Both the position numbers and the translations under genes were made by a program. Under the pieces are notes generated by a model. That model ran no database searches. It was not told the DNA's origin and worked only from the letters and a program-made list of their open reading frames with translations. Positions 12,801 through 24,002 of a stretch of DNA of 64,000 nucleotides are shown here, in pieces. Positions within the stretch are counted from its first letter, which is position 1. Every line of letters begins with the position of its first letter. This stretch comes from Mytilus galloprovincialis (taxonomy: Eukaryota > Mollusca > Bivalvia > Mytilida > Mytilidae): positions 63,951,261-64,015,260 of the forward strand of contig NC_134845.1 of NCBI RefSeq assembly GCF_965363235.1, read 5' to 3'.

Positions 12801-13053
12801 GGACAGACATAAACAAAACTTGGTTGAGTTTAACATGTTAGGGCTCCTTACTCTCATCGGTTTACAGGAACTGTCAGGTATGTTACATTGATGTGATGAA
12901 AGCCATGACTATTTTTTATTTGTATTGCAAAAACTAATAGTGTCACATGAACTGTTTCTGTAACCAAATTACATTCCCCCGAATTTTAAATTCTACATTT
13001 TTTAAACTGATGAATAACTCTTTTTTAAGCCGTCTTTTTTATTTGTAGTTTGA
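9815..13053 (+). CDS. Coiled-coil plus WSC-domain protein (5' partial; frame break in exon C)
   Basis: Four exons can be read in consistent phase: A 9815-10187, B 11424-11554, C 12061-12203 and D 13049-13053. Exon A starts at an AG at 9813-9814, because the stronger-looking acceptor at 9790 leads straight to an in-frame stop. It encodes a heptad-rich coiled coil. B and C encode a WSC domain, a cysteine-rich carbohydrate-binding module: YVGCFQDN, then VCKRHC, GLQ, FCFCGND and CSLKC. Exon D supplies the codon completing V and a TGA, so the protein ends right after the WSC domain. The degraded copy at 52475 has the same V-stop arrangement. An AATAAA follows at 13093. In exon C, about position 12173, the frame needs two more bases (TGTG rather than TG) to reach the expected Cys-Gly and the donor at 12204, so this copy may be broken or carry a polymorphism. 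No signal-peptide exon was found. An extracellular location is likely from the domain type only. Confidence 0.68.
10350..10960 (-). repeat. Repeat family C in intron A of the WSC gene
   Basis: It begins GAAAATGGAAATGGGGAATG and runs through CCGCACCCGGAGGCGTCC and CTAGCAGTTAACTGACATGC to TTTAGTATCATACC. The order is the same as at 54292-54850, where it lies directly downstream (minus strand) of a reverse-transcriptase frame. It is therefore read as a 5'-truncated retroelement copy. An A run of about 18 at 10758 is internal. Confidence 0.75.
10995..11215 (+). repeat. Family A-like tail fragment, sense orientation
   Basis: ACCTGTCCTAAGTTAGGAGCC and the following T-rich stretch resemble the sense strand of family A tails (compare 30900-31000). 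The match is partial and diverged. It lies in the intron between exons A and B of the WSC gene. Confidence 0.4.
11580..11800 (-). repeat. Repeat family A in a WSC gene intron
   Basis: CGTATGATTGCCAATGAGAC is followed by ACAACTATAGGTCACCCTACGG and CAACGATGAGCAAA, the normal family A order. The 93-codon frame that starts inside this copy is a by-product and not a gene. Confidence 0.75.
12545..12885 (-). repeat. Repeat family A copy shared by the WSC duplication
   Basis: GATGTGGCATGATTGTTAATG starts the copy, which continues through AACAACTATAG and ACAGGCCCCTTACG and ends near TTAACATGTTAGGGC. A copy occupies the equivalent place in the duplicated locus (53505-54045), so this insertion predates the duplication. 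Confidence 0.7.
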
Positions 13054-13099
13054 TGCAGAGGAAAATTACTGTTTCAGAAGAAAAACATCCTGAATAAAG

Positions 13100-14279
13100 T
13101 ATAGAATTGATATTTACTTTTTGTATTATACTAGTATATGTTATAGATAACTACTTTATCAAAAAACAAAGATCTGATCTAGACATGAACAGTCTTGCAT
13201 GTTTCTGTCGAAAGATACTTTCACCAATTGAATTGAATCGGACCACATGCAGATATCAATTGCATGGTAAAAATTCCAAAACTCCGAGACTAAATAATAT
13301 TTAATCAACAAGATTGAACGTGTATATGAACATCAAAAAAGAAGAAATTATCAAATAAATCTGTTCCTCTGTCTTCAAAAGTCAATGTATATCTGACTTG
13401 ATAGCAAAATGGGAACTAAAATAAGATCAAGTCGTTTTTGTTCTAAAGGCTTTTGAATAAAACACAATTTGTGGAAACAACCGTCTTCATAAGGCATCAT
13501 TATTTTATTTTGTCGAGAAAATAATCAGTTTTTAAAAGTTTGTATCCAAAAACCTGTAAATCCATTGGAAGCCTGTACTATCGAACACAACGATTCTTTT
13601 AAAAAAGAGTTCTTCGATTATCTTAAGTGTTTTGTTAATAAAGCTACCTACATTCGAATAAATTTTCGAGGTAGCTTTGGGTACTTTCACCAAAGAGCAT
13701 ACTTGTTTCCAATTTTTTTTCACATTTAACGGACTTTCATATCAATTGGCATTGTCATCACTAAAGAGACACTAATGGTGGAAATATGCATCTGGTGCAA
13801 TTTTTTTTTTTACCGTAAGCATGGTAAGGGTCATCACTTTATAGAATGTTTTTACACATTACTGTTCCAACCAATCCTCCACATTTGTTATTCCTTGTAT
13901 TAGGTGACCTAGAGTATATCCCGGAAACAATATCAACTATTTATAATTTTCACATTCTTTCATTTTTTGTTATTGACAAATTATGCTGAATGAGAAGAAA
14001 GCAGCAGAATAGACGCTAAAAAATAAGGCACTTACATTGGATACAGTCTACCCTTATGACAAACCAATAAATAGAATTAAGATAGAACTACTAATTCAGG
14101 ATCATTGAGAAAGAATTACTGAAGAAATTAGTTCCTATTGCACATAAAACTGTCACTATGAAGTATAGCTTTACATTGTCTCCCGAATTATACTATTTGA
14201 TCCTATTTACCGGGTTTGTAATAAAATGAGCAACAAGACAAGTGCCACACATGAAACAGCATCTGCTTATTTTTCTGGA
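13100..14279. other. No gene seen
   Basis: This is AT-rich sequence downstream of the WSC gene. The minus-strand 63-codon frame at 13532-13723 is Lys/Phe-rich and unrecognised. A family-H-type phrase (GCATCTGGTGCA) occurs at 13788 and again near 16690, suggesting unrelated small repeat remnants. Confidence 0.45.
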
Positions 14280-14495
14280 GGACGGGAATTGACCCCTCCC
14301 TAAGTTTTTGGTTGGTTTTTGTTGGTTTAGTGTTGCTTAGTCGTTAGTTTTCTATTTTGTGTCTGGTGTACTATTGTTTGTCTGTGTGTTTTTTTCTTTG
14401 TTTGCCAATGCTTTGTCAGTTTATTTTCATGTATTAGTTTGACTGTCCCTGTGGCATCATCTTCTGTCCCTCTTTTAATGGTTATGTCATGCATT
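14280..14495 (+). repeat. Repeat family H, first copy
   Basis: The sequence CTATTGTTTGTCTGTG is followed by TTTGTCAGTTTATTTTCATG and TTTGACTGTCCCTGTGGCATC. A second, more diverged copy lies at 15640-15795. The arrangement resembles the 3' tail of a further retroelement family, but no reverse-transcriptase sequence adjoins it here. Confidence 0.5.
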
Positions 14496-14613
14496 TTTTT
14501 TTTATATTATAGTTAACAAAGGTGGTTAAGATATGCTAGACATTTCCCCCACACCACATTTTCAATTGAATTACAAAAAGAATAAAACACAGGTTTAAAA
14601 AAAACCGTTTCTT

Positions 14614-14874
14614 TTATTTAGAGCAAACAACAAAAGTCAGTCGGTAGTTGTTTATATAGGATGGACATTTAAGAGATCCGCATACGGTAAGAACCTCATA
14701 GAACAGTTTACCATTCCGATCACCCATGCCATCAATGATATACTCTAGGTTTCTATCAAGACATACGTAAGCAGAAACAGCTGCATGGTCATGAAATCCG
14801 GAAGACAAATATCCATGGTATTCTGCCTTCCAGCCACTGTAGCAAGTATTTTTCCAGGAATCATAATAACAGAT
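14614..14874 (-). pseudogene. Fragment of C4-type collagen-like gene (last exon only)
   Basis: The minus strand encodes the C-terminal half of the domain found in the three larger genes: CYSGWKAEYHGYL, AYVCLDRNLEYIIDGM, LFYEVLTVCGSLKCPSYINN and a final VVCSK with stop at 14614. The region 5' of about 14874 is replaced by a family C repeat (14877-15075). Near 14853 one base is missing in the AAAAAA run, so the MIPGKN segment drops out of frame. No matching first or middle exon was found nearby. It is a truncated, non-functional paralogue. Confidence 0.8.
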
Positions 14875-14876
14875 AA

Positions 14877-15075
14877 ATGAAATTGAGAATGAAAATGAGG
14901 AATGTGTCAAAGAGACAACAACCCGACCGTAGAAAAAATAACAGCAGAAGGTCACCAACAGGTCTTCAATGTAGCGAAAAATTCCCGCACCCGGAGACGT
15001 CCTTCAGCTGGCCCCTAAACAAATATATACTAGTTCAGTGATAATGAACGCCATACTAATTTCCAAATTGTACAC
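14877..15075 (-). repeat. Repeat family C truncating a collagen-like exon
   Basis: It begins TTGAGAATGAAAATGAGGAATG and continues ACAACAACCCGACCGTAG, CCCGCACCCGGAGACG and AACGCCATACTAATTTCC. The unit stops at TGTACAC, well short of the longer copies. It abuts the collagen-like coding fragment directly, so insertion here probably removed the rest of that exon. Confidence 0.75.
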
Positions 15076-15164
15076 AATTTCATCTCAATGATAATAATAT
15101 TTCAGAGGTAAAAACAAATAAAATATTGCTTTATTGAAATAAACAATATATAGTAATAAGAAGA

Positions 15165-15300
15165 TGTTCTATGAGTGCCAATGAGACAAATCTCCATTCA
15201 AGTTACAATGTGTAAAAATTAGGGATGTCAAAAGATCTGAAATTTAATACTCCGATACTCGGTAACGATACTCGAGTACTCGCGAGTACTCGGATGAATC
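15165..15300. repeat. Repeat A/B start plus ACTCG palindrome cluster
   Basis: AAGATGTTCTATGAGTGCCAATGAG at 15166 is the first part of a family A/B unit that stops early. Next to it, 15255-15295 is built of overlapping GATACTCGAGTACTCG and its complement, a short self-complementary patch. I do not know its origin. Confidence 0.5.
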
Positions 15301-15639
15301 TTAAACGTCTATTGAAAATTTTAGTTTTTAGGTGGGATGTTTTTGTAATTACCTTTCATGAACAAATTAATGAAAGAGAAAACTACTAGAAACAGAGCTT
15401 CCTTCTCTGTTTTTGTGTCAATTAAACAATGGAGTACCGACCAGTTTCTACAAAAACCTACCGTAATAGCAATTTTTGTTTGTGTACGTGTTAATGAACC
15501 ACATTCCAATTAATCCAAAAATATTTTCATTTTAAGTCCAATGAAGTAGACAATAAATGTATGAGGAGTTGGTATTTTTATAATACGACATGTCCATTAA
15601 TTTGTCAAAAACAATATAGGACTTCAAATTACTTGTGTT

Positions 15640-15795
15640 TTTTTTTGTGTTGCTCAGTATTACTTTTTCTGAGTTTTGTCTTTTTGCACTATCGTTTGTC
15701 TGATTTTATTTTATTTTAGCCCTGACATTGTCAGTTTATTATCGACTTTTGGGTTTGAATATCACTCTATATTTTCCCCTATCTATAAATTGTAA
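15640..15795 (+). repeat. Repeat family H, second copy
   Basis: TTTGCACTATCGTTTGTCTG, a TGACATTGTCAGTTTATT phrase and a TTTGGGTTTGAATATC end parallel the copy at 14280. Both lie in the stretch between the WSC gene and the collagen-like cluster. Confidence 0.45.
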
Positions 15796-15799
15796 ATTA

Positions 15800-16380
15800 A
15801 TCAATTATTGTTAAGTTTAAAAAACAGAGTAATCAGATTAATTTAAATGTACATCTCATACCAATCACGTTTACATAGAAATCTTGATTAAAAAACAAAT
15901 GTAAGTTTTTATGAGTTAATCCATGAAAGTGTTGATCAGTGTACAGACACCGTTATAAATGTTCCTTGTCAGTTGCGTAGGGCTCACCGCAGGTCACGTT
16001 GATTTTGTTGTTATTTAAAAATATGATCTGGTCAACAATTTCAGACGAAAGACTGTTTGACTTTCTATATTTTGTTACAATTAGTGCACATGAAAACATT
16101 ACTTTGGAAGGAATAGACGTTGCTGGTACTACTATTACAAAAAGTGTCATCAGGATAAACATATTTATGTTGTAAATTGATTTTATTTAGTATTACGGAA
16201 TAAGTTGATTTATGACACAATTAATATGAATACAATTTGATGAATTTGATATGTACCTTCTTTTCAATGTTCACAACAAATAAGCAGAAAAAAATCATTA
16301 CACCAGTTTAACCTGACAACTGGCTACTTCTCGTACTACTGATATGCAGTATTTCCTTTGAAACTTGCTAGGCCAGTATT
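15800..16380. other. No gene seen
   Basis: AT-rich spacer. The 69-codon minus-strand frame at 15953-16162 has a hydrophobic start but no recognised motif, splice signal or paralogue, and is left uncalled. Confidence 0.45.
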
Positions 16381-16384
16381 TACA

Positions 16385-16545
16385 TAGTTATCAAAGGTAT
16401 CAGGATTATAATTTAGTACGCCAGACGCCCGTATCGCCTACATAAGACTCATCAGTGACGCTCATATCAAAATATTTATAAAACCAAACAAGTACAAAGT
16501 TGAAGATCATCTGCATTTGCTTCATCATTCAAATCTGAAATAGTA
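16385..16545 (+). repeat. Repeat family F (SINE-like), partial
   Basis: TATCAGGATTATAATTTAGTACGCCAGACG, then AAGACTCATCAGTGACGCTC and ACAAAGTTGAAGA, in the same order as the copies at 45877 and 52917. Family F is short, non-coding and dispersed. No promoter boxes were verified, so the SINE label is tentative. Confidence 0.6.
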
Positions 16546-17240
16546 AATGACCTAGGGAAGTCAAATTAAGAAACCACTATATCCTATTTAGAAAAAGTTG
16601 TATGTACAGTACACTTTAGGAATTGTAAGCGATGCACAAAATTTCGACCTCGAGCATCATTGAAAAGACATTAATTTTCGTAATGTGCATCTGGTGCATA
16701 AACTTTGGTACAGTTATGGTATTAAGACACAGAGGCGTGAACATATTTGCGTCACGCAAGCGACAAAGATATTTCAACGCCCCTGCATTTTCAATGAACT
16801 ACAACTCTAAAGTGTCTTGTAAATAGTTTTTGTCATATAACCATCCATGAACTTTTCCCCGCGGTCCGTGCAAAAGATTTTGAAAGAACAAACGCACAAA
16901 TATCTGTTTGGGAAAAGAAAGAATACGGATTTTTTTTCAAAAAAGGAGGTTTATAATTTACTTAGTTCATGTCAAGTTCAGCAACCCTGTAGAATAATGT
17001 CATTTTTATTTTCTTCAAAAGTTCATAATATTGTTTAAATCTCATTATTCTATGTTCGACAGCACAAACTTTGAAACATGGATGCACATACAATATTAAT
17101 AGATGTTCTTCAATCAGAGTGAGAATAGTTTTGTCGACTTTTTTTGTGTGTTTGGAAATAATATATGCCATGAACTGAAGCCATACATATATATATACGG
17201 CGACATTTATGATATGATATATTTAACAAAATTCTTTTTT
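16546..17240. other. No gene seen
   Basis: Short frames occur on both strands here (16632-16826, 16847-17038, 16962-17171) and overlap each other. None has recognisable content. A TA microsatellite-like patch lies at 17186-17200. Confidence 0.45.
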
Positions 17241-17259
17241 TCAAATATAGTTTATTTCA

Positions 17260-20200
17260 TTACTTTGAACAGACTACACATGTCAATGGATAATTGTTTA
17301 TGTATGGTGGGCATTTAAGGGATCCACATTTGGTAAGAACTTCATAGAAGAGTTTACCGTAATGTTCATCTACGCCTCCGATAATATATTCTGGGTTGGT
17401 GTCAATGCATACGTAAGCAGAGGCAGATGCATGGTCATGATATCCAGAGGCCAAATATCCATGATATTCTATCGTCCAGCCGTTGTAGCATTTATTCTTT
17501 CCAGGTATCATTATGACAGATGTAGCTTGAGTCGTTCTACATAGCGCACATGGGATATCTTCATTGTTGCCATTAGAGGCAAAAAAGTTATTATCGAATT
17601 CGCCACCGTACATATGACCAGCGTCCGACCCACTTGTCTTTACATAATTTGGATCTGGTGGTAAACATACATATTCAGCAGCAGAGCCTGATTCACCATA
17701 GTAACCACCACCGGCATAGCCTGTGAAAAATATGACATGTATATATTTATATCAAGATCCATTTTGTTAAATCTTGTGATCAATGTTTTTTTGGCAATCG
17801 CCAATGGCAGTCATCAGGGTTCAAAAACATCAGTTGTTCGACCTGTTAGTCAAATGTGTTTTGTTTAAATATACTTTTTCACTTATTTGGTCTTTTGGAA
17901 AATGTTGTTTGTGCTGTATTTAAACCCTTCTACAACGAAATTTGTTTTACATGCACACGTATAAAAATTTCGTTTTTTTTCCAACGCAATTAGACGAGAG
18001 CAGTAATCATATAAGATGTTCTTAGTGTTTCTAACGGCTAATAATTTACAATTTTAGTATACAATAAAAAAAAAAATCAACGGTATGACCTGTAACGGCT
18101 AAGTGTTCTTTCTCGATCCACAACATATATATCTTGTTTCGGAAGGTTCTCGTTATAATTGTGGATAAGTCTCAATTTTATTTAACTTATAGTTTCTTAT
18201 GAAAAGAAGATTGTCGACTGCACACGGGACACTTCTATTAATATTGATATTGAATATACGTATGCCAGGGACTTATTTTTAATAGAAATAATATGAATTC
18301 AATATAGTTGAACACATCAGTGACGCTTGACTAAGAATTTAAAAGGTCAAACAAAGGACGAAGTTGAAGAGCACTAAGGACCAAAAAGTTTCTTAAAGTT
18401 TTGCCAAACACAGCTAAGATAATATATTTATTGACGTAGAAAAGCCTTGCATTTCAATTTTTTTTGTAAACAGTAAATTTATAATTATGACCATATAAAT
18501 GAGAAATCATGTCAACCACGAAGTGCTTACTAGTTGGCTGGTGATACCCATAGGGAATAAAAACTTTACCAGATGTGGTATCGACCCATCGACTGTAAAC
18601 AAACTTATGATAGTATGTATATATACATATATTATTAATTCGTATATTTTAACAAATTTGATTCGTCTAGGGATAGTCACATGTTAAACTATATTTTCGA
18701 AGGTAAAGAGAAAACGGCGGATAGCAAAAAGCATATTGACCGGCAAAAAGCATATCGCACGGTTATTTTTAGAATATCTAAAAACCCGATATACTTTGTG
18801 ACGTCATGTAATGAATTTCAGGATATTGTTTAACGTTTTTAAACACATGATATCTGTGATCGATTATTTGACGAAAAAAATCTTCAAATACATAAGGATG
18901 TCCAAAAAAAATTAAAAAAAATAATATGTTGTTATTGTCAAGGATACAATGTAATATCTATAAAATTCCAACAAACCTATAAATGACGATTTTGATACAA
19001 ATATGGTCGGAAATTAATAATATAACAAATATAGCCCTTGTATGAGGTCAATACAGGATATATCGACCCAAAGAAGTATGTCGACCTCGGACTTCGTCCT
19101 CAGTCAATATACTTCTTTCAGTCAATATACTTCTTTCAGGTCAATATATCCTTGTATCGACCTCATACAAAGACTATATTTGTATAGTACCACTCACACC
19201 ACATCTTCCTATATCTATGTACCACGATTGGTTAAACTATATTCTGAATAAATAATGGACATTCTCACAAATTAGGATAAACAGCATGAGAGTACTTGTA
19301 CTCAATGAAATACTGAGCACCATTGAAAATCTAAAAATATATTTACAATATGGACTCTTTTATTGCTATAGGTGCTATCTTTACCTTTCAATCATTCTTT
19401 AAAAATAGTTTATGAGATAAGAAACGTTATTGGGTTTGATGCTTTTATATCTTGCGTTCGATTTGGCTTTTTAATTGTCTACCATTCAAGTTAGTCAGAA
19501 GTAGACAAAATGCGTGGCTGTCTTACAAATTATTAAGTATTATATCTTTGACGAGGTTATGCATGTTGTATATTTTGTGATTGCAATGAACAATAAAATT
19601 GATACATTTAATCAAATAAAATTCTTTACCTGAGTAAACTAATTCCGTACCATTATGTGGGCACTGCTTTCTTCCCCATCTGATATATGTTGCTCCAAAC
19701 TCTAAAATCGACATGACAATGTTGTTGGTCGATTACGGTTGTGATAATAAATTATAATAAGTTTCCATTTCATATGTATGTTAGATTGAATGAAAAAAAA
19801 TTAAGTTGAACAAATTTTGTTTGAAGTTCAGGTTAGTTCAAGGCTAACAATTGTTACATATATATCTAACACTGGCCTTGAGGAATCAAGTACGTTTGTG
19901 TAAGTTAAATATATATGTAAAGTATGATTCTTTTCCATGTATATTTTTCCAGACCGAAGATTGCCTTTCAGTTTATTAACATAATGTGTCTTGTATTACT
20001 GTGATCGTTATACTTCCTAAGCGTTAGCAAATATAAAACAGATAATGGAGACATTACTACTGCTTCTCGAACGTTTAATCCATAGATCTTGTTATGGATT
20101 CTTAAAATATAGTTTGAAGCAAAAATGACAAACGATTCTTACTTTTAATACTTATAATCGAGCCTTGCAACTGTTTTACTGTCTGTTCGTGCTGTAGGAT

Positions 20201-20532
20201 CACCAACTGTTGTTGTTGGATTGATGTCTGATGTTGTTGAATTGATGTGTTTTGTTGTTGGATCGATATCTGTTGTTGATGAATTGAAGACTGTTGTTGC
20301 TGAATGGTTTTCTCCTGCTGTTGAATTGTTAATGTCTGTTGTTTTCGGTATTTAGCTGTCTCACTGTAGCATTCAATATAGCCACAATATTTTCCACATG
20401 GTTTAGTCGATTAACCAGTACATCTGGATCATTTAGCAATAGCCTTTTCTCTTCTGTGGTGACCAGCTTGACCTTAAAACAAAGCAAATATATTAACCAT
20501 ACAATCATTATAAAATGTCTAATGCTAGCCAT
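17260..20532 (-). CDS. Secreted coiled-coil, C4-type collagen-like protein (frame break in exon 1)
   Basis: Three exons on the minus strand: 20532-20143, 19701-19630 (72 nt) and 17720-17260 (461 nt, stop at 17260). Exon 1 starts MASIRHFIMIVWLIYLLCF, a typical signal peptide, and then runs VTTEEKRLLLNDPDVLVNRL into a Gln-rich coiled coil. The middle exon encodes FGATYIRWGRKQCP. The last encodes the C-terminal domain with paired cysteines (CALCRTT, CGSLKCPPYINNYPLTCVVCSK). The domain resembles proteins labelled 'short-chain collagen C4-like' in molluscs and sponges; no Gly-X-Y collagen repeat is present here. In exon 1 near 20338 one base is absent compared with the intact paralogue (GAAAACAACAG where GAAAACCAACAG is expected), giving an early stop after 67 aa. 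All later splice phases still fit. It is either a recent pseudogene, a polymorphism or a sequence error. A TTTATT (AATAAA) at 17251 suits a polyA signal. Confidence 0.78.
17721..18309. other. Intron 2 of the collagen-like gene, no further gene
   Basis: This stretch is intronic for the minus-strand gene. It is AT-rich and holds no recognised repeat or frame beyond short by-chance ORFs. Confidence 0.5.
18310..18475 (+). repeat. Repeat family F, 3' part
   Basis: ACATCAGTGACGCTTGAC, AAAGGACGAAGTTGAAGAGC and AGAAAAGCCTTGCATTTC appear in family F order. The 5' portion is missing. The copy sits in intron 2 of the collagen-like gene. Confidence 0.6.
19026..19182. repeat. Long hairpin (palindromic MITE-like) element 1
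   Basis: The left arm 19026-19086 starts CAAATATAGCCCTTGTATGA. Its reverse complement, with a few mismatches, ends the element at 19182 (TCATACAAAGACTATATTTG). The right arm carries a two-fold repeat of CAGTCAATATACTTCTTT, and the centre has TCGGACTTCGTCCTCA. It lies in intron 2 of the collagen-like gene. No open frame is present. Confidence 0.75.
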
Positions 20533-20559
20533 GACGATCGCGTCATATAGGTCGTCACA

Positions 20560-20830
20560 ATTTGTTTCTTATCATTTATAAGTTAGAAAAGGTCACAAAG
20601 GGTCTATCATTGTTTACAAGCATATGATAACCTGAACGTTTAGAATTACGATGTGTATATGACACATCTTAAATAAGTGAAATTTGTTTCGATCTGCACT
20701 TATTTGATCCAGACTTTGTGTAAACTAATGATATTTAAATATAAATAAACAGAATCTCCATACAAATTTAAAATGAAAGAACATGACGATGGTATAAAAT
20801 TGAGCTGTATATATAGACACATAAACAAAT
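20560..20830 (-). promoter_or_regulatory. Upstream region of the collagen-like gene, conserved with its paralogue
   Basis: The sequence 20560-20740 aligns with 35975-36150 upstream of the paralogue: GCATATGATAACCTGAACG and CCAGACTTTGTGTAAACTAATG occur in both at the same spacing. A TATA-like CTATATATACAGC on the minus strand (20805-20817) lies about 280 bases before the ATG. A similar TATATATATA lies at the same distance (60640) upstream of the intact paralogue. Promoter function is inferred. Confidence 0.45.
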
Positions 20831-21809
20831 GTGCAACATTCGTAAACGTAATAATCTATAAACGAAGTATTTTCCACTAAGAAAATGCTTCGTTGAAAAG
20901 TCACCCTTGAATCTGATTAACTATCATCATCATATTTGTGATAACGGGATTACAAACTTTGTCTGTCAAAACCTATGCATTAATTGGTGTTTTATCGTCC
21001 TTGTGGTGGACCTAGAATGTTAGGTCTGGCAATCCGAATGCCCTGGTTTGAAAAAAATAAACGTCCTTTGAAAATGAAACAAAATTTGTCTTTTGAAATT
21101 TAAATTGATTTACTGAACGAAAACTGAAAGTAACGGCTCAATTAGTAGAAGTCAACATAAGACAGTCTGGGTTTAAAATCATTTCTGATTAGGTGCAATG
21201 TTTAATTATTTGTTTTAAGTATTAATGTTCGACGATATTGTTTCTTCAACTCTCGTAAACATAATTTTTGGCCAATGTACTTCAAAATTTCAATTTAAAA
21301 AGCTGGGGGTCACGGACCAAAATATCAAATACATATAGGAGTGAACAATTAAAATGAATGTAACGACAATGATAGTTTAATCTTTGAATTTCGAGATTTA
21401 GGTGGTTATGTTTTGAAAATGATATTTGGTAAAACATTTCATAAACTTGAAAAGAATATTTGTGACATGAACAGAATGGGATACTCAGATATAAACCTCG
21501 ATATATTGTATTATATAGTTTCCTGTTAAAATATGCTGTGACCGACATAGATTGGATGTTGCAATGTGCTGACTCAGGCAAAATAATCTTGATAAATGCC
21601 CTCCATCTTTCATATGAATAAACAAATTTATTCAAACAGTACATGTACATGAAACTGGAAATGATATACATGTCAAAACATGATTTATTACCAAGGACTG
21701 GCACAAAAACAGTTCCATGGAAATAGCTGTATAGAATAAAATAGGTACTGACAAACTTTTTAAAAGTCATTTATAATAGCCGGCTTGTTATGCAAAATGG
21801 TTTTTACTA
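20831..21809. other. No convincing gene; unexplained 162-codon frame
   Basis: A minus-strand open frame at 21282-21770 is longer than its neighbours, rich in Tyr, Phe, Cys and Ile, and has no recognised motif. Its composition is what AT-rich non-coding DNA gives, and no paralogous copy exists in the window. I leave it uncalled. The phrase GGGTCACGGACCAAAAT at 21306 resembles 36826, in line with a duplicated upstream flank. Confidence 0.4.
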
Positions 21810-21954
21810 ATACATTGTGTGAAGAATGCAGTACTGTAAGTTCAGAAATTATGCGATGCTTTTATTATTGCTAAAAATGCGACAATGTTATAATCGCAAT
21901 AATTTAAACTCGTATTATATAAATTAAACAGGATTCTCATTATCACACGAATTA

Positions 21955-22840
21955 AGTACCTGTCTTTGTAAAAATCATGCAGAAGGTGATTCATGACATG
22001 TCACAGAAGTAATTTTTTTTGCCCTATATCATAAGAACTTTGGTAGATGAGTAAAATTCTGTCTTTATTTTCCCTGTATTATACCCGTTGCCATGGTAAC
22101 CATCAAATCAACATTTTGCTTGAATATGTGAAAAAAGACCCTTTTTGAAAATATAAAATACGGGAATTTAAAGTCCTATAGAAATATTGTTAATCAATAC
22201 AAACAATATGTATATTTACAGTATTGACAAACAAAACCCCAAACTATACAAAAACATTAAAATTGTGAATTTACTAAATAGTTTGTTTCCATAGCAACCA
22301 TTTAAAAATGTGTTAAATTTCGAAAATGGAAAATTTCAAAAACTCCTAAATTTTAAATCTGTTTATTTCCCAAGACCAACAATACCATGAAATGTCATTG
22401 ACAAATTTTGAAAGACCACATTCTATATATTTATAAAATAAAAAGAAAGTCGTGCGTTTTTTTTTCTTTAAAAAAAACATTTTAGTCAAAAATTGTCAAT
22501 TTTCACCAAAATTCAGATTAACAATCAAATGAATAATCAAACATTTAGTAACTTAAAAAGCTAAAATATTCCATTTATATGTGCAATTCTGACACGCATT
22601 TGTTAATTTTAAACAAAAATATATATAGTAAATGAAGATAGACTTGTACAAAATGAAAAATCATCACTCTGGGTATGGTCCACCCCCCTTTTTTCGATTT
22701 TTTTTTTTTTTTTTTTTTTTCAAAATTATAAAATTTGTTGAAAAAAAACGTGGTATCTCATTTAGTTTACTTGTGAACTAAGTATTTTAAGAATTTAAGC
22801 ATAACACAACTTCTAAAGTTGAGGGCAGCATATGTACCCT
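21955..22840. repeat. Left arm of a 0.9-kb inverted repeat pair
   Basis: Read in reverse complement, this segment follows 26960-27825 through many landmarks: CCATGGTAACCATC/GATGGTTTCCATGG, ATACCATGAAATGTCATTGACAAA and the CCATAGCAACCATTTAAAAATG block. By eye most positions agree, with small gaps. T runs at 22700 enlarge this arm. A further outer match (21836-21910 with 28340-28395) suggests the duplication once extended further. Confidence 0.75.
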
Positions 22841-22989
22841 CTCCCTTCAATCTTATATATGTAAGATTTCTCAGAAGTTTAAAAAAAATTGGTGATACGC
22901 ATAACCCGTTGTCGTATCTAAGACTGATGCTGTCAGTGAAAAAGAATAATGTTGAATTCAAAACTTAATTACTAGTAAGTCTATGTATA

Positions 22990-23115
22990 AAAATAAGACG
23001 ATGTGTTGTAATTGTCAATGAGACAATTAACTCTCCACCAGAGAGCAAAGACATAGAAATAAACAACCACAGGTCACCGTATATCCTTCAACAATGAGCA
23101 TAACATTATTATCTA
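22990..23115 (-). repeat. Repeat family A, short copy
   Basis: AAGACGATGTGTTGTAATTGTCAATGAGAC, then AACAACCACAGGTCACCGTATATCC and CAACAATGAGCA. Only the first ~120 bases of the family are present. Confidence 0.65.
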
Positions 23116-23389
23116 GAAAAACAAATCTTAATGAACATTTAAAAAAAAATAGCTCAGGATACTTTGTCTTTCAAAATGGCTATAAAAAAGTTACAGGAAC
23201 AATTTAATGCAACTCATTGTTGGTTTTTGAAACAGATTGATGCTTTAAAAACTTTAAACCTAGACTAAGATCTGCTAAGCAAGAAGGTTCACCCTGAAAT
23301 GTCTGGTTGGTTTTATTTTACTTAACATTATCAATGTTCTAAGAAAATGAGGTCAGTGTAAGATGAACTATGTCAGACAGACGAAAAAG

Positions 23390-23675
23390 AGAGAACGGAA
23401 ACGGAAAATTCAGCAATTTATAAGGGGCATAACTTTTTGACAGTACATGTTAAACCAATAACATTCTAACTGTTCTGAATTTTATGGAAATAAGCATTGT
23501 GTATAAGTTTCAAAACATTTGGTTGTGGCAAACTTCATGAACTTAAGTTAGAGAACGGAAACAAAAAAGTCAGCACTTTTTTTCCATTTATATAATGGTA
23601 TAACTCTGGAACGGACGTACTTACGGACAAGGGTACAACTTAATGCCCCCTTTGCTACGGTGGGGGCATACAAAT
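23390..23675 (-). repeat. Repeat family G, inverted copy
   Basis: On the minus strand this ends in TATGCCCCCACCGTAGCAAA at 23675, followed by CCCTTGTCCGTAAG, and carries the AAGTTATGCCCCTTA-type block. It is the reverse-orientation partner of 24003-24560. Confidence 0.65.
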
Positions 23676-24002
23676 TCTACATGTTCTATCTGAGGAAAAA
23701 TATACCAACGATCTACATTAAATTGTGCAAGAATTTGTCAATGTTTCTATTGTATATGGTGGAAAAGAACAGCTTGTCTATTATTATTATTTTTAAAAAC
23801 CTAACTGATTATTATTTGTATACGGCAGAATAATCGATTTTTTTTATGGTTCTCAAAACATATTTTCCTTGTGGCCTTGAGGACAATTTGCTGGTCCTAA
23901 CTATTATATACTGTTTTGATTCTCAAACCTTCATGACAACCATGTGCAATGACCATTCATTGAATTTTGCCTAATTTAATCAATTGTTATATTTACACAT
24001 TT

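Noticed and set aside
21282-21770. 162-codon minus-strand open frame, the longest outside the called genes and repeats
   Set aside because: Its composition (Tyr/Phe/Cys/Ile) is that of AT-rich chance frames; no motif, paralogue, splice context or codon evidence supports it.
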